This document shows positions 18,140 through 27,616 of a stretch of DNA of 64,000 nt, in pieces (within the stretch, counting starts at the first letter, position 1; every line of letters starts with the position of its first letter). This DNA is from Aureimonas psammosilenae. GTDB taxonomy: Bacteria; Pseudomonadota; Alphaproteobacteria; Rhizobiales; Rhizobiaceae. Location: contig NZ_WEZG01000001.1 in NCBI RefSeq assembly GCF_009176975.1, positions 620,001 to 684,000 on the forward strand, read 5' to 3'. Below the pieces are notes generated by a model. It was not told the DNA's origin, ran no database searches, and saw only the letters and a program-made list of their open reading frames with translations. The translations under genes and the position numbers were made by a program.

Positions 18140-19012
18140 ATGCAACCCGTTTTTCGATTCGCCCCGAGTCCGAATGGCGAACTCCATCTCGGTCACGCCC
18201 GTTCCGCGCTTTTGAACCACTCGCTGGCGCGGGCGATGAACGGGCGGTTTCTCCTTCGCTTCGAGGATATCGACACGGAGCGTTGCCGCCGCGAGTACGA
18301 AGCGAGCATCGTCGACGATCTCCGCTTTCTCGGGATCGACTGGGACGAGGAGCCGCGCCGGCAGTCCGAGCATTTCGCCGATTATCGCGCCGCTCTCGAC
18401 GCTCTGGCGGGGGAGGGGCTGGTCTATCCGGCCTTCATGACACGCGGCGAGGTGAAGGCCTTCGCGGCGCGCTTCGAGGAAACGGAAGGCCGGCCCTGGC
18501 CGCGCGATCCCGATGGCGCGCCGCTTTATCCTGGTCTCGACCGATCCTTAAGCGAAGACGAGCGGGAAGCGCGCATCGCGACGGGCGAGCCCTTCGCGTG
18601 GCGGCTCGACATGCGCCGAGCGCTCGACCGGCTGGGGCTGCTGACTTTCCAGGAAGCGGGCCTGTCGCCGGATGACGAAGGCGTGGAAGTGGAGGCAGAG
18701 CCGGCGCTGTGGGGCGATGTGGTTCTCGCCCGCAAGGACGTGCCGACGAGCTATCACCTGTCCGTCGTGGTGGACGATGCCCTTCAAGGCGTGACGGAGG
18801 TGGTGCGGGGGCGCGACCTTTTGCCCTCCACCTCGGTGCACCGTGTCCTGCAGGCGCTCTTGGGACTGCCGGCGCCGCGCTGGCGCCACCACGATCTGGT
18901 TCTGGGAAACGACGGGCGCAAGCTTTCCAAGAGCCACGGCGACACAGCGCTTCGCACCTATCGCGAGGCGGGACTTCAACCCCACGATATCGCGCGCATG
19001 GTCGGGCTATGA
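18140..19012 (+). CDS. gluQ: Glutamyl-Q tRNA(Asp) synthetase
   Basis: The 290-residue truncated class I synthetase resembles the catalytic half of GluRS. It has the HIGH-type motif in LHLGHARSALLNH and the KMSKS-type motif in GRKLSKSHGD, and lacks an anticodon-binding domain. GluQ-RS attaches glutamate to queuosine in the tRNA(Asp) anticodon. The zinc-binding cysteines known from the E. coli enzyme are not seen; the region around YPAFMTRGEVKAF has none. Upstream in-frame starts would overlap the divergent glycosylase, so ATG 18140 is chosen. Note that a queuosine-precursor transporter occurs elsewhere in the window (45626). Confidence 0.92.
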   Translation: MQPVFRFAPSPNGELHLGHARSALLNHSLARAMNGRFLLRFEDIDTERCRREYEASIVDDLRFLGIDWDEEPRRQSEHFADYRAALDALAGEGLVYPAFMTRGEVKAFAARFEETEGRPWPRDPDGAPLYPGLDRSLSEDEREARIATGEPFAWRLDMRRALDRLGLLTFQEAGLSPDDEGVEVEAEPALWGDVVLARKDVPTSYHLSVVVDDALQGVTEVVRGRDLLPSTSVHRVLQALLGLPAPRWRHHDLVLGNDGRKLSKSHGDTALRTYREAGLQPHDIARMVGL

Positions 19013-19042
19013 GGCGCAGCCGTTCGGGCCTATAGCGGCACC

Positions 19043-19939
19043 ATGCGCCGCCTGCTTCCCGCGATCCCCGCTCTCTTCGTGCTCCTGTGGTCCACGGGCT
19101 TCATCGGCGCGCGCTACGCCATGCCGCATGCCGAGCCCTTCACCTTTCTGGTGCTGCGCTTCGTTCTGGCGCTCATGCTCCTGTCGCCCGTCGCGCTTTT
19201 GAGGCGCGCGCGCTGGCCGGGCCGGCGGGAAGCCCTGAATGCCGCCTTTGCCGGCGCACTGATCCACGGGCTTTACCTCGGCGGCGTGTTCTTCGCGGTT
19301 CGTCACGGCCTGCCGGCGGGCATCGTGGCGCTTGTCGCCGGTCTCCAACCCTTGCTGACGGCGCTTCTGGCGGGCGGGATGCTGGGAGAGCGCGTCAGCC
19401 CCCGGCAATGGTTCGGTCTCGTGCTCGGCCTCGTCGGGGTGACGCTGGTGCTGGAGCCGAGGCTCGTCGGCACGAACACCTTCGAGACCGTGCCGCTTCT
19501 CGCCGCCTTCGGCGCGATGGTGGCGATCTCGGTCGGCACGGTGTGGCAGAAGCGCTTCGTCGGCACGGTCGATCTCGTCACCGGCACGGCCATCCAATAT
19601 GCGGGCGCCCTCGTGCCGGCCACCATCTGCGCCCTTCTTCTCGAAACGCGCCACGTGGAATGGACGCTCGGCTTCGTTCTGTCGCTCGGCTGGCTGGTGA
19701 TCGGCCTTTCCATCGGCGCAGTGTTCATTCTCCTGTTCATGATCCGCGAAGGCGCGATCGCGAGGGTTTCCTCGCTTCTCTACCTCGTGCCCGGCACGAC
19801 GGCGGTGATGGCCTTCGTTTTGTTCGGGGAAGCGTTGCTGCCGATCCAGCTTGCCGGCCTTCTCGTTTCGGGGATCGGCGTCGCGGTGGCGACGCGCCGC
19901 CGCAGGGAGCGGATCGTTTCCGCGCCCGCCGAGGTCTGA
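19043..19939 (+). CDS. EamA/DMT-superfamily transporter
   Basis: The 298-residue membrane protein has ten predicted transmembrane segments arranged as two EamA repeats. The first begins IPALFVLLWSTGFIGARYAM, and the second contains TVWQKRFVGTVDLVTG and GTTAVMAFVLFGE. The WSTGFIGARY opening is typical of the metabolite exporter branch. Substrate is unknown. It lies 30 bases downstream of gluQ on the same strand; a shared transcript is possible. Confidence 0.9.
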   Translation: MRRLLPAIPALFVLLWSTGFIGARYAMPHAEPFTFLVLRFVLALMLLSPVALLRRARWPGRREALNAAFAGALIHGLYLGGVFFAVRHGLPAGIVALVAGLQPLLTALLAGGMLGERVSPRQWFGLVLGLVGVTLVLEPRLVGTNTFETVPLLAAFGAMVAISVGTVWQKRFVGTVDLVTGTAIQYAGALVPATICALLLETRHVEWTLGFVLSLGWLVIGLSIGAVFILLFMIREGAIARVSSLLYLVPGTTAVMAFVLFGEALLPIQLAGLLVSGIGVAVATRRRRERIVSAPAEV

Positions 19940-19988
19940 TTTTCCGTTTTCCCGCGCCTATATCCCGGTCCTCGAACGGAGCTCGTCC

Positions 19989-20189
19989 ATGTCCGGCTTC
20001 ATGTCCTTTCTGGCTCTCGCGCTGATGGCGGCCGTCGCCGCGGTGCTTCTCGCCGGCCTCCTCAACATGATGCGCAACGGGCCGGGAAACACGTCCCAGC
20101 GCCTGATGCGGGCGCGCGTTCTTTTGCAAGGGTTGGCGATCCTGGCGATCGTCATCGCGATCCTCATCGCGCGATCCAACGGTTCTTGA
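19989..20189 (+). CDS. Small twin-transmembrane protein (HIG1-domain type)
   Basis: The 66-residue protein has two hydrophobic helices (about 5-26 and 43-62) separated by a polar loop, MMRNGPGNTSQRLMRARVLLQ. The RLMRARVLLQG block is the HIG1-like signature seen in small alphaproteobacterial membrane proteins. HIG1 proteins associate with respiratory supercomplexes in mitochondria; a bacterial role is only inferred. It is 14 bases upstream of the cobalamin adenosyltransferase, and this gene neighbourhood is common in the class. Confidence 0.82.
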   Translation: MSGFMSFLALALMAAVAAVLLAGLLNMMRNGPGNTSQRLMRARVLLQGLAILAIVIAILIARSNGS

Positions 20190-20203
20190 GGGGAAACAAG
20201 CCG

Positions 20204-20776
20204 ATGGTGAAGCTCAATCGCATCTATACCCGCACCGGCGACGACGGCTCGACGGGCTTGGCGAGCGGCCCGAGGCGCTTGAAGTCGGACCTTCGCCTGG
20301 AGGCCATCGGCACGGTGGACGAGACCAACGCCGCCATCGGCATCGCGCGCCTGTCCTTGTCGGGCGAGGCCGACGCGGCGATGTCGCGCATCCAGAACGA
20401 TCTCTTCGATCTCGGCGCCGATCTCGCGACGCCCGAAACCGGCGAGCCTCTGCCCTACGAGAAGCTCGCGATCGTGGATAGCCAAGTCGAGCGCCTTGAA
20501 GCGGAGATCGACGCCATGAATGCGCGCCTAGAACCCTTGCGATCCTTTATCCTCCCGGCGGGCTACGCGGCCGCCGCGCAGCTTCATCTGGCGCGCACGA
20601 TCGCACGTCGCGCCGAACGCCTGATGGTCGCCTTGTCGAAGGGGGAAGGCGAGATCGTGTCCGGTCCGGCGCTGCGCTACGTCAACCGCTTGTCGGATCA
20701 TCTCTTCGTCGCCGCGCGCATCGCCAACGACGAGGGCAGGGCCGACGTCCTTTGGGTTCCTGGCGCCAGCCGCTGA
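20204..20776 (+). CDS. Cob(I)alamin adenosyltransferase, PduO type
   Basis: The 190-residue enzyme transfers adenosyl from ATP to cob(I)alamin, making coenzyme B12. The PduO motifs are present: YTRTGDDGSTGLASG at the N-terminus (ATP site), GTVDETNAAIG, and RYVNRLSDHLFVAAR near the C-terminus. ATG 20204 has GAGGGGAA at good spacing; a TTG at 20186 overlapping the previous stop is less likely. Together with CobS and CobT in this window it supports a complete use of cobalamin, although the biosynthesis genes are mostly elsewhere. Confidence 0.95.
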   Translation: MVKLNRIYTRTGDDGSTGLASGPRRLKSDLRLEAIGTVDETNAAIGIARLSLSGEADAAMSRIQNDLFDLGADLATPETGEPLPYEKLAIVDSQVERLEAEIDAMNARLEPLRSFILPAGYAAAAQLHLARTIARRAERLMVALSKGEGEIVSGPALRYVNRLSDHLFVAARIANDEGRADVLWVPGASR

Positions 20777-20882
20777 CTTCGAATAATTCCAGTTTGGTTT
20801 GACACGGTGCGGCGATCCGTCCGACAAGTGTGCCCACAATCAAGAAAGCGGGGCGCGCCGGTTCGGCGCGAAAGCGGATAGT

Positions 20883-21764
20883 ATGACGACTGGGATCTCG
20901 ACGGTTGGAGTGGTGGGCGCCGGCCAGATGGGGTCCGGCATCGCCCACGCCGCCGCGCTTTCGGGCTACGACGTCGTCCTCTACGATATTTCGGCCGACC
21001 GCACCGAAAAGGGCCTCGCCACCGCCGCGAAATCCTTCGACCGGCAGATCACGTCGGGCAAGATTACGAGCGCCGACCGCGACGCCGCCCTGGCACGCAT
21101 CAGAACCGCCACCGAGCCGGCGGCGCTCGGGCAGGCCGATCTGGTGATTGAGGCCGGCACCGAGGACGAGGCGGTGAAGCGCAAGATCTACGCTGCGATC
21201 TGCCCTTCGCTCAAACCCGGCGCGATCCTCGCCAGCAACACCTCCTCCATTTCCATCACGCGGCTTGCCGCCGCCACCGACCGGCCGGAACGCTTTCTCG
21301 GCATTCATTTCATGAATCCGGTGCCGGTGATGAAGCTCGTGGAACTCGTGCGCGGCATCGCCACGGAGGACGACACCTTCGAGACCGCCAAGAATTTCGT
21401 GACCTCGCTCGACAAGGTCATGACGGTGTCGGAGGATTTTCCGGCCTTTATCGTCAACCGCATCCTTGTGCCGATGATCAACGAGGCGGTCTACACGCTC
21501 TACGAGGGCGTCGGTTCGGTGGAGTCGATCGACGCGTCGCTCCGGCTCGGCGCAAACCATCCGATGGGGCCGCTGCAGCTTGCCGATTTCATCGGCCTCG
21601 ATACCTGCTTGTCGATCATGCAGGTGCTGCATGACGGCCTGTCGGACTCGAAATACCGGCCTTGCCCGCTTCTCGTGAAATATGTCGAGGCCGGCTGGCT
21701 CGGCCGCAAGACCGGTCGCGGCTTCTACGATTATCGCGGCGAAACGCCCGTCCCGACCCGCTGA
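20883..21764 (+). CDS. 3-hydroxybutyryl-CoA dehydrogenase
   Basis: The 293-residue NAD(P)-dependent enzyme interconverts acetoacetyl-CoA and 3-hydroxybutyryl-CoA in butyrate/PHB or fatty-acid metabolism. The nucleotide-binding motif GAGQMGSGIA begins at residue 12. ASNTSSISITRLA and the catalytic-His motif GIHFMNPVPVMKLVE follow, and the C-terminal GRKTGRGFYDY is diagnostic. Length matches single-domain HBD rather than multifunctional FadB. It starts about 106 bases after the adenosyltransferase stop; a TTGACA occurs at 20799 in that gap but has no good -10 partner. Confidence 0.94.
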   Translation: MTTGISTVGVVGAGQMGSGIAHAAALSGYDVVLYDISADRTEKGLATAAKSFDRQITSGKITSADRDAALARIRTATEPAALGQADLVIEAGTEDEAVKRKIYAAICPSLKPGAILASNTSSISITRLAAATDRPERFLGIHFMNPVPVMKLVELVRGIATEDDTFETAKNFVTSLDKVMTVSEDFPAFIVNRILVPMINEAVYTLYEGVGSVESIDASLRLGANHPMGPLQLADFIGLDTCLSIMQVLHDGLSDSKYRPCPLLVKYVEAGWLGRKTGRGFYDYRGETPVPTR

Positions 21765-21813
21765 CGGCAAAGCCCGGAAGGGCAGGGCAGCCGGATAGGC
21801 CACCCCGCCATCG

Positions 21814-24462
21814 TCACGGCGTCTTCAACAAGCGTTCCAGATATTCACGCTCCATCTGCGGCGACAACCGGTCGCCGAGGCGTTTGCGGATGGCATCCAG
21901 AATGCGGCGGGCGCGCTGCGTGTCGATCTCGTCGGGCACTTCCGTTTCCTGACCGAAATCCGGCCCCTGCGTCGAGCGCGGCCGGCCGAGCGGGTCGCGG
22001 TCGGAGCGCTGCTCGCCGCGCCCGTAGCCGCCGTTCATCTGGCCCTGCTGGCCTTGGCCTTGGCCCTGACCCTGGCCTTCGCCCTGGCCCATGGCCTGCT
22101 GCATCTGCTGCATCATGTCCCGCGCGCCGCGGCGCAGCGCTTCCATCGCCTCGCCCTGACGCCCGACGGCCTCGCCGTTCTGGCCTTCACCGAGAGCGCC
22201 CTCGGCCTGTCCCATGGCCTTGCCGGCATCGCCGAAGCCTTCGCCAGGCTCCATGCCCATACCCTTCAAGGCTTCCTGCAAGGCCTGGAGATCCTTCTGA
22301 AGCTGCCCCTGCTGTTTCTGAAGTTCACCGAGCTGGCGCTGGAGTTCCTCCTCGCTCATCGGCTGCTGGCCGCCGCCTTGTTGCCCTTCCGTGCCGGGCG
22401 GCTGCATCTCGCCGCCATCCATGCCTTCCTGGCTTTGCATCTGCTGGCGGTCGAGATTGAAGGTCTGGTTCTTCAGGTCCTGCTGGCGACGCAGCAACTC
22501 GCCGAGCTTGTCCATCTGCTGCTGCATCGGGTTCTGCGCGTCGCCTTGCTGCTGCCCCTGCATGGGACGGGCGGCCTGAAGGCTCTGCATCATCTCCTGC
22601 ATCTCGGCCAGAAGCTGCTGCGCGGCGTCGCGCGAGCCGGATTTGGCCAGATCCTCGATGCGGTTCATCATCCGGTCGAGATCCTGCGGGCGGATCTCCT
22701 GCATGTTGCCGGATTGAAGCTGCTGCTGGTTGACGGGCGGGCGGTTCTTCATCAGCTCCGCGAGTTCGCGCATATATTCCTGCATGGCCTGCCGCATCTC
22801 GGCCATCAGCTTGTCGATCTCCTCGTCCGAAGCGCCGTTCTTCAAGGCTTCCGACAAGGCGTCCTGCGCATCCTTCAGGCGCTTTTCGGCATCCGACAGG
22901 TTGCCGTCCTCCATGCCCAAGGCGATGCGCCACAGGAAATCCACGGCCGAGCGAAGCTCGTCGTCGTTCTCGGCATTCGCGATGCGGCTGCGGACGGCCT
23001 GAAGCGCCAGATAATCGCCGGGCGAAACGCCGTAATCCTCGCCGCGAAAGGCCACCGCATCGATCAGGCCGACGACCTTGGCTGCGTTGTTGGCGTCGAG
23101 CGAGAGCATGCGCCGCTGCTCGATCACCGCCCGCGCGGCCGGGTTGCGGAAGGCGCGCTCGGGCAGAACGATGGTCTTGGGCGGCGTCTGCGCCGTTTGG
23201 CCGGCTTCGTCACGGGCATCGAGCGTCAGATCGACGGTGGAGCCCGCATAGGGGTTTTCGGTGAGGTCGCTGGAGGTGCGCCCGACCTGTTCGGGCCCCC
23301 GGCGGCGCGGCTGCGAAAGCTTGATCGCCGGCGGCTCGAACAGCGGCCGAGCGCCCATGGCGGGCGCGTCGTGCAGCTTCATGAGCCCACGCGCTTCCAC
23401 GACGCCGTAATCGTCCGACACCGTGTAGGACAGGTTCAGCGCGCCCGAGCGGGCGCGCATCGGCTCGCCGGCGAAGGCGATCGTCGGGGCGCTGTCGGGC
23501 GTGACCGCGAAGCTCCAGGCGCCGAGCGTCGATAAGGTGGTGGAGAGTTCCGCGCGCCCGTTGGCGCGCAAGGGGAATTCATAGGCACCGGCAGCCGGCG
23601 CGGACGACGCGGCGGGGGCATCGCTCAGTGCTGCGCCGGGCACGGCCGGTTCGCCTGCGCTTTCCGGCGGCACCGTTTCCTTCGCGCCGCCCTCGGGCGT
23701 GAAGCTGAGGCTCGCGTTTGACGCGTCCGACAAGCGCACCGAAAGCACGCTGTCGGCCGGCACGTTCACCGCGCCTTCGTTCGCGACGGCGTTCTGCCCG
23801 GTGAGATAGACCGGCGGGCGGCCGGTATAGGAGGGCGGGGTCACCCAGGCATCGACGCGGGCGGCGATCCGCGTCGGGGCGGCGGGCAGGGCGAAGATGT
23901 CGGCAACCCGGCCGCCGCCGGAACCGAGCGAATAAGCGAAAGCGGACACCAGAAGCAGAACGGCGACGGCGCGAAACGCGAAGGGGTCGAGCCGCTCGGT
24001 GCGCGCATGGGGTCGCGCAGGTTTCAGGGTGCGGAGCTTGTCCGCCATGCGGCGCTGGTGCTCGCGCCACAGCGCGGCGGCGAAGGGGTCGTCGCCTTCC
24101 GCCGTGCTGTCGCCCTGCGTGCGCAAGGGGCGGTGCGACAGGTCGTTGGCTTCCTCGATCCGCGCTTCCGCCGCGTTCCGGCCGGGCAGGCGAATGCGGC
24201 GCGCCTGCCAGAGAATCCAGAGGGCCGCGCCGAGGAAAAGGGCGAGGGGGACGAGCCTGAAGGCGCCCAGCCGCTCGAACAGGCCGAACCAGGCGAAGGC
24301 CAGAAACAGCGCGAGGAGGCAAAGAAGCGCGAAGACGGTCGGCCACACGGCTTCCAGCGCCAAGGCGGCGCGTGCCGCCCGCCGCTTGCCGTTCCACCGG
24401 TCCGCGCGATCGGCCCGTGCCTTGTGCGGGTCGCGTTCCATCCGCCGGTCTTCCCCGTTCAT
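21814..24462 (-). CDS. DUF4175 / TIGR02302 family membrane protein with Gln/Gly-rich C-terminal domain
   Basis: The 882-residue protein has three N-terminal hydrophobic segments (two near 38-90, one near 165-185), then a long periplasmic-type region with beta-rich segments (RVDAWVTPPSYTGRPPVYL). About residues 560-830 form a helical, charged and glutamine/methionine-rich part (QQQ, QGQ and MQ repeats, with GQGEGQGQGQGQGQ near residue 815). This order is that of the alphaproteobacterial TIGR02302 family, whose function is unknown. Long open frames on the plus strand through 22054-23535 are shadows of this repeat-rich code. The 93-base gap to lysA holds nothing recognised. Confidence 0.88.
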   Translation of the reverse strand: MNGEDRRMERDPHKARADRADRWNGKRRAARAALALEAVWPTVFALLCLLALFLAFAWFGLFERLGAFRLVPLALFLGAALWILWQARRIRLPGRNAAEARIEEANDLSHRPLRTQGDSTAEGDDPFAAALWREHQRRMADKLRTLKPARPHARTERLDPFAFRAVAVLLLVSAFAYSLGSGGGRVADIFALPAAPTRIAARVDAWVTPPSYTGRPPVYLTGQNAVANEGAVNVPADSVLSVRLSDASNASLSFTPEGGAKETVPPESAGEPAVPGAALSDAPAASSAPAAGAYEFPLRANGRAELSTTLSTLGAWSFAVTPDSAPTIAFAGEPMRARSGALNLSYTVSDDYGVVEARGLMKLHDAPAMGARPLFEPPAIKLSQPRRRGPEQVGRTSSDLTENPYAGSTVDLTLDARDEAGQTAQTPPKTIVLPERAFRNPAARAVIEQRRMLSLDANNAAKVVGLIDAVAFRGEDYGVSPGDYLALQAVRSRIANAENDDELRSAVDFLWRIALGMEDGNLSDAEKRLKDAQDALSEALKNGASDEEIDKLMAEMRQAMQEYMRELAELMKNRPPVNQQQLQSGNMQEIRPQDLDRMMNRIEDLAKSGSRDAAQQLLAEMQEMMQSLQAARPMQGQQQGDAQNPMQQQMDKLGELLRRQQDLKNQTFNLDRQQMQSQEGMDGGEMQPPGTEGQQGGGQQPMSEEELQRQLGELQKQQGQLQKDLQALQEALKGMGMEPGEGFGDAGKAMGQAEGALGEGQNGEAVGRQGEAMEALRRGARDMMQQMQQAMGQGEGQGQGQGQGQQGQMNGGYGRGEQRSDRDPLGRPRSTQGPDFGQETEVPDEIDTQRARRILDAIRKRLGDRLSPQMEREYLERLLKTP

Positions 24463-24555
24463 TCGAAGGGGGAGCCTAGCAGCTTTTGAGGCGAAGACGA
24501 GGCGCCGAGCCGGATTGAGCGGCCTCGGTGGATCATAAGCTCGTGTGCTCGGACG

Positions 24556-25827
24556 CTATGCCGCGCCCGCCAGCCAGTCCGGCAGACGGTCGAGGCCGAT
24601 CAGATCCTCGATCCTTTGGCGCGGGCGCACGAGGGCGAACTCGCCGCCATGCACCAGAACCTCGGCGACCAGCGGGCGGGTGTTGTAGGTGCCGGACTGC
24701 ACCGCGCCATAGGCGCCGGCCGTCATCAGCGCGACGAGATCGCCGGCCTTCACGCGCGGCATCTGCCGGTCCTTGGCCATGAAGTCGCCGCTCTCGCAGA
24801 CCGGCCCGACCACATCGGCCGTCACGAACTCCTCTTCGCCGCGCCGGACGGGCAGGATGTCGTGCCACGCGTCGTAGAGCGTCGGGCGGATCAGGTCGTT
24901 CATCGCCGCGTCGAGGATCACGAAGGTCTTGGTCTCCGTCTCCTTCACGTAGATCACGCGCGACACGAGAATGCCGGCATTGGCGACGATCAAGCGGCCG
25001 GGCTCGAACACCACGCGGCAGCCGAGGTCGCGCACATGGCGCTTCACGACTTGCGCATAGGCGTCGGGCAGCGGAGGCGGCTCGTTGTCGCGACGATAAG
25101 GCACGCCGAGCCCGCCGCCGACATCGACGTGATGGATGTCGTGGCCGGCCGCGCGAAGGTTCTTCACCAGATCGGCAAGGCGTGCGAAGGCGCGGTCGAA
25201 GGGCTCGAGATCCACGATCTGCGAGCCGATATGCATGTCGATGCCGGAAACGCGGATGCCCGGCAGGGCGGCGGCCCGCGCATAGACGGCGAACGCGCGC
25301 TCGAAGGCGATGCCGAACTTGTCGCCCTTCTTGCCGGTGGAAATCTTGGCGTTGGTGCGGGCATCCACATCCGGGTTGATGCGGAAGGACACTGGCGCTT
25401 CGCGACCCAAGGCCACGGCGCGCTGCGACAGGAGTTCGAGTTCGGGTTCCGATTCGACGTTGAAGCAGAAGATGCCCGCCTGGAGCGAGGCGTCGATCTC
25501 GTCGGCGGTCTTGCCGACGCCGGAAAACATGATCTTCTCCGCCGGAATGCCGGCCTGGAGCGCGCGCTGGAGTTCGCCGCCTGACACGACATCCGCGCCG
25601 GCTCCAAACTCGGCCAGCGTGCGGATCACGGCCTGGTTGGAATTGGCCTTCAGCGCGTAGCAGACGAGCGCGTCGATATCGCCGAAAGCCTTGGCAAAGA
25701 CGCGGTAATGGCGGGTCAGCGTCGCCGTGGAATAGCAGTAGAAGGGCGTGCCGACGCTGTCCGCGATCCGGGCAAGATCGACGTCCTCGGCATGGAGCAC
25801 GTCGTCGCGATAGTCGAAATGGTGCAT
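24556..25827 (-). CDS. lysA: Diaminopimelate decarboxylase
   Basis: The 423-residue PLP enzyme is of the alanine-racemase fold and decarboxylates meso-diaminopimelate to L-lysine, the last lysine step. The PLP lysine is Lys60 in VCYALKANSNQAV. Further signatures are SFRINPDVDA, DMHIGSQI, the glycine-rich phosphate loop VDVGGGLGVPY, the catalytic VCESGDFMA and AGAYG. A small lipoprotein gene lies 4 bases upstream, and this lysA-lipoprotein-argH order is common in Rhizobiales. Lysine is needed both for protein and, through DAP, for peptidoglycan balance. Confidence 0.97.
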   Translation of the reverse strand: MHHFDYRDDVLHAEDVDLARIADSVGTPFYCYSTATLTRHYRVFAKAFGDIDALVCYALKANSNQAVIRTLAEFGAGADVVSGGELQRALQAGIPAEKIMFSGVGKTADEIDASLQAGIFCFNVESEPELELLSQRAVALGREAPVSFRINPDVDARTNAKISTGKKGDKFGIAFERAFAVYARAAALPGIRVSGIDMHIGSQIVDLEPFDRAFARLADLVKNLRAAGHDIHHVDVGGGLGVPYRRDNEPPPLPDAYAQVVKRHVRDLGCRVVFEPGRLIVANAGILVSRVIYVKETETKTFVILDAAMNDLIRPTLYDAWHDILPVRRGEEEFVTADVVGPVCESGDFMAKDRQMPRVKAGDLVALMTAGAYGAVQSGTYNTRPLVAEVLVHGGEFALVRPRQRIEDLIGLDRLPDWLAGAA

Positions 25828-25831
25828 GGCG

Positions 25832-26125
25832 TCAGTTCAAAAGGCCATCGAGCAGGAAGGGGCGCTTGGACGCGCCGGGATTCTTGGCGACTTCGGCCGG
25901 CAGGATGCGAAGATCGTCGCCGCCCGACGAGGTGACGCGGTTGGAGCGCTGGAAGTTGCCGAGGCTCTGCGGCGAGTTCTCGTCGGTGGAGCCGGCCGCG
26001 CCCACCGGCGAGGCGACGCTGCGCGGCGCGACGGGCAGGTTCTTGCGCCCGCAACCGGCCAGCACCGTGGCGGCAGTCAGCGCGACGACGATCGACAGCC
26101 CGATCCGATTCATTCCGCTTCGCAT
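25832..26125 (-). CDS. Small LptM-like lipoprotein
   Basis: The 97-residue protein has a lipoprotein signal peptide ending in the lipobox LAGC, followed directly by the GRKNLPVAP stretch typical of LptM/YifL-type lipoproteins that sit next to lysA. In other bacteria LptM helps assembly of the LPS translocon LptD. The remaining 70 residues are polar and presumably disordered, and are longer than in E. coli LptM. It is 4 bases upstream of lysA and 53 bases downstream of argH, so probably part of one operon argH-lptM-lysA. Confidence 0.85.
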   Translation of the reverse strand: MRSGMNRIGLSIVVALTAATVLAGCGRKNLPVAPRSVASPVGAAGSTDENSPQSLGNFQRSNRVTSSGGDDLRILPAEVAKNPGASKRPFLLDGLLN

Positions 26126-26178
26126 CTATCGTTCACCCTCGGCCCCTGCCGCCTTCATAGCCTGTCGCGCGACGAAAA

Positions 26179-27588
26179 TCACTTCGCCGCCAGTCGGGTC
26201 CGCCATTCCGCGATTTCGCGCCTGACATTTTCGGGCGCCGTGCCGCCGAAGGAACGGCGGCTCTTCACCGAAGCGTCCACCGAAAGCACGTCGAAGACGC
26301 CCTGCGTGATGCCGGGATGGAGCCCGCGCAGGACGTCGAGCGGCAGTTCCTCCAGGCGGACGCCCGAGGATTCTGCGAGCGCCACGGCGCGGCCGGTGAC
26401 GTGATGGGCCTCGCGGAAAGGCAGGCCCGCTTCGCGCACCAGCCAGTCGGCAAGGTCGGTGGCGGTGGAGAAGCCGTGGCCGGCGGCGCGGCGCATGGCT
26501 TGCCTGTCGACCGTCATGTCGCGCACCATGCCGCTGGCGGCGGCCAGCGACAGGCCGACCGAATCGATGGCGTCGAAGACCTGTTCCTTGTCTTCCTGCA
26601 TGTCCTTGGAATAGGCGAGCGGCAGGCCTTTCATCACCATCAGGAGCGATACGAGCGCGCCCGTGATGCGGCCGGCCTTCGCCCGCACGAGTTCGGCGGC
26701 GTCCGGGTTCTTCTTCTGCGGCATGATCGAGGAGCCGGTGGAAAAGGCGTCGGACAGGCGCACGAAGCCGAATTGCGGCGTCGACCAGATCACGATCTCC
26801 TCGGCGAGGCGCGACAGATGCGTCGCGAGAATCGAGGCGGTGGAAAGGTATTCCAGCGCGAAGTCGCGGTCCGACACCGAATCGATGGAGTTGCGCGTCG
26901 GGCCATTCGAAAAGCCGAGGGTCGCGGCCGTCTGGTGCCGGTCGATGGGGTAGGGCGTGCCGGCGAGGGCGGCCGCGCCGAGCGGCGATTCGTCGAGCCT
27001 CGCAAGCGCGTCGCGGCAGCGCGAACGGTCGCGCGCGAACATCTCGACATAGGCGAGGCAGTGGTGGCCGAAGGTCACGGGCTGGGCGACCTGCAGATGG
27101 GTGAAGCCCGGCATCACCGTCTCGGCATGTTCTTCAGCGCGGTCGAGAAAGGCCTCGATCAGCCGGACGAGCGCGCTTTCAGTTTCCTGGAAGGCGCGCT
27201 TCACATGAAGGCGGAAGTCGAGCGCCACCTGATCGTTGCGCGAGCGCGCCGTGTGGAGACGGCCGGCGGCCGGGCCGATCAGCTCGGCGAGGCGCGCTTC
27301 GACATTCATGTGAATATCTTCGCGCTCGCGCGAGAACGTGAACTTGCCCGCCTCGATTTCGCCGAGGACGAGGTCGAGGCCACGCTGAATCTCGGCCTCA
27401 TTGGCGGCGGAAATGATGCCTTGTGCGGCGAGCATCGCGGCATGGGCCTTGGAGCCGGCGATGTCCTCGGCGTAAAGACGCTTGTCGAAGTCGATGGAGG
27501 CGTTGATCTCCTGCATGATGGCGGCGGGCTTTGCGGCGAAGCGTCCGCCCCACATCTCGTTGCCGGCGGGCCTTTGGGTCTCGTCCAT
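26179..27588 (-). CDS. argH: Argininosuccinate lyase
   Basis: The 469-residue enzyme splits argininosuccinate into arginine and fumarate. The fumarase/aspartase-superfamily signature [12 protein letters not shown] is present, as are MWGGRF at the N-terminus, [18 protein letters not shown] and [14 protein letters not shown] 27588 is preferred over a GTG at 27597, which adds three residues. The gene is divergent from the TlpA-like gene with only 28 bases between starts, so the two promoters must overlap or face each other. It leads the probable argH-lptM-lysA operon. Confidence 0.97.
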   Translation of the reverse strand: MDETQRPAGNEMWGGRFAAKPAAIMQEINASIDFDKRLYAEDIAGSKAHAAMLAAQGIISAANEAEIQRGLDLVLGEIEAGKFTFSREREDIHMNVEARLAELIGPAAGRLHTARSRNDQVALDFRLHVKRAFQETESALVRLIEAFLDRAEEHAETVMPGFTHLQVAQPVTFGHHCLAYVEMFARDRSRCRDALARLDESPLGAAALAGTPYPIDRHQTAATLGFSNGPTRNSIDSVSDRDFALEYLSTASILATHLSRLAEEIVIWSTPQFGFVRLSDAFSTGSSIMPQKKNPDAAELVRAKAGRITGALVSLLMVMKGLPLAYSKDMQEDKEQVFDAIDSVGLSLAAASGMVRDMTVDRQAMRRAAGHGFSTATDLADWLVREAGLPFREAHHVTGRAVALAESSGVRLEELPLDVLRGLHPGITQGVFDVLSVDASVKSRRSFGGTAPENVRREIAEWRTRLAAK

Positions 27589-27616
27589 GAAGTCCACTCG
27601 AAGGATTCGCTAGAAC

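Noticed and set aside
20799-20804. TTGACA as a -35 box for the 3-hydroxybutyryl-CoA dehydrogenase
   Set aside because: No acceptable -10 sequence is found 16-19 bases downstream.
22054-23535. A 493-residue plus-strand open frame inside the DUF4175 gene
   Set aside because: It is antisense to a well-supported gene and arises from its repetitive Gln/Gly-rich code.
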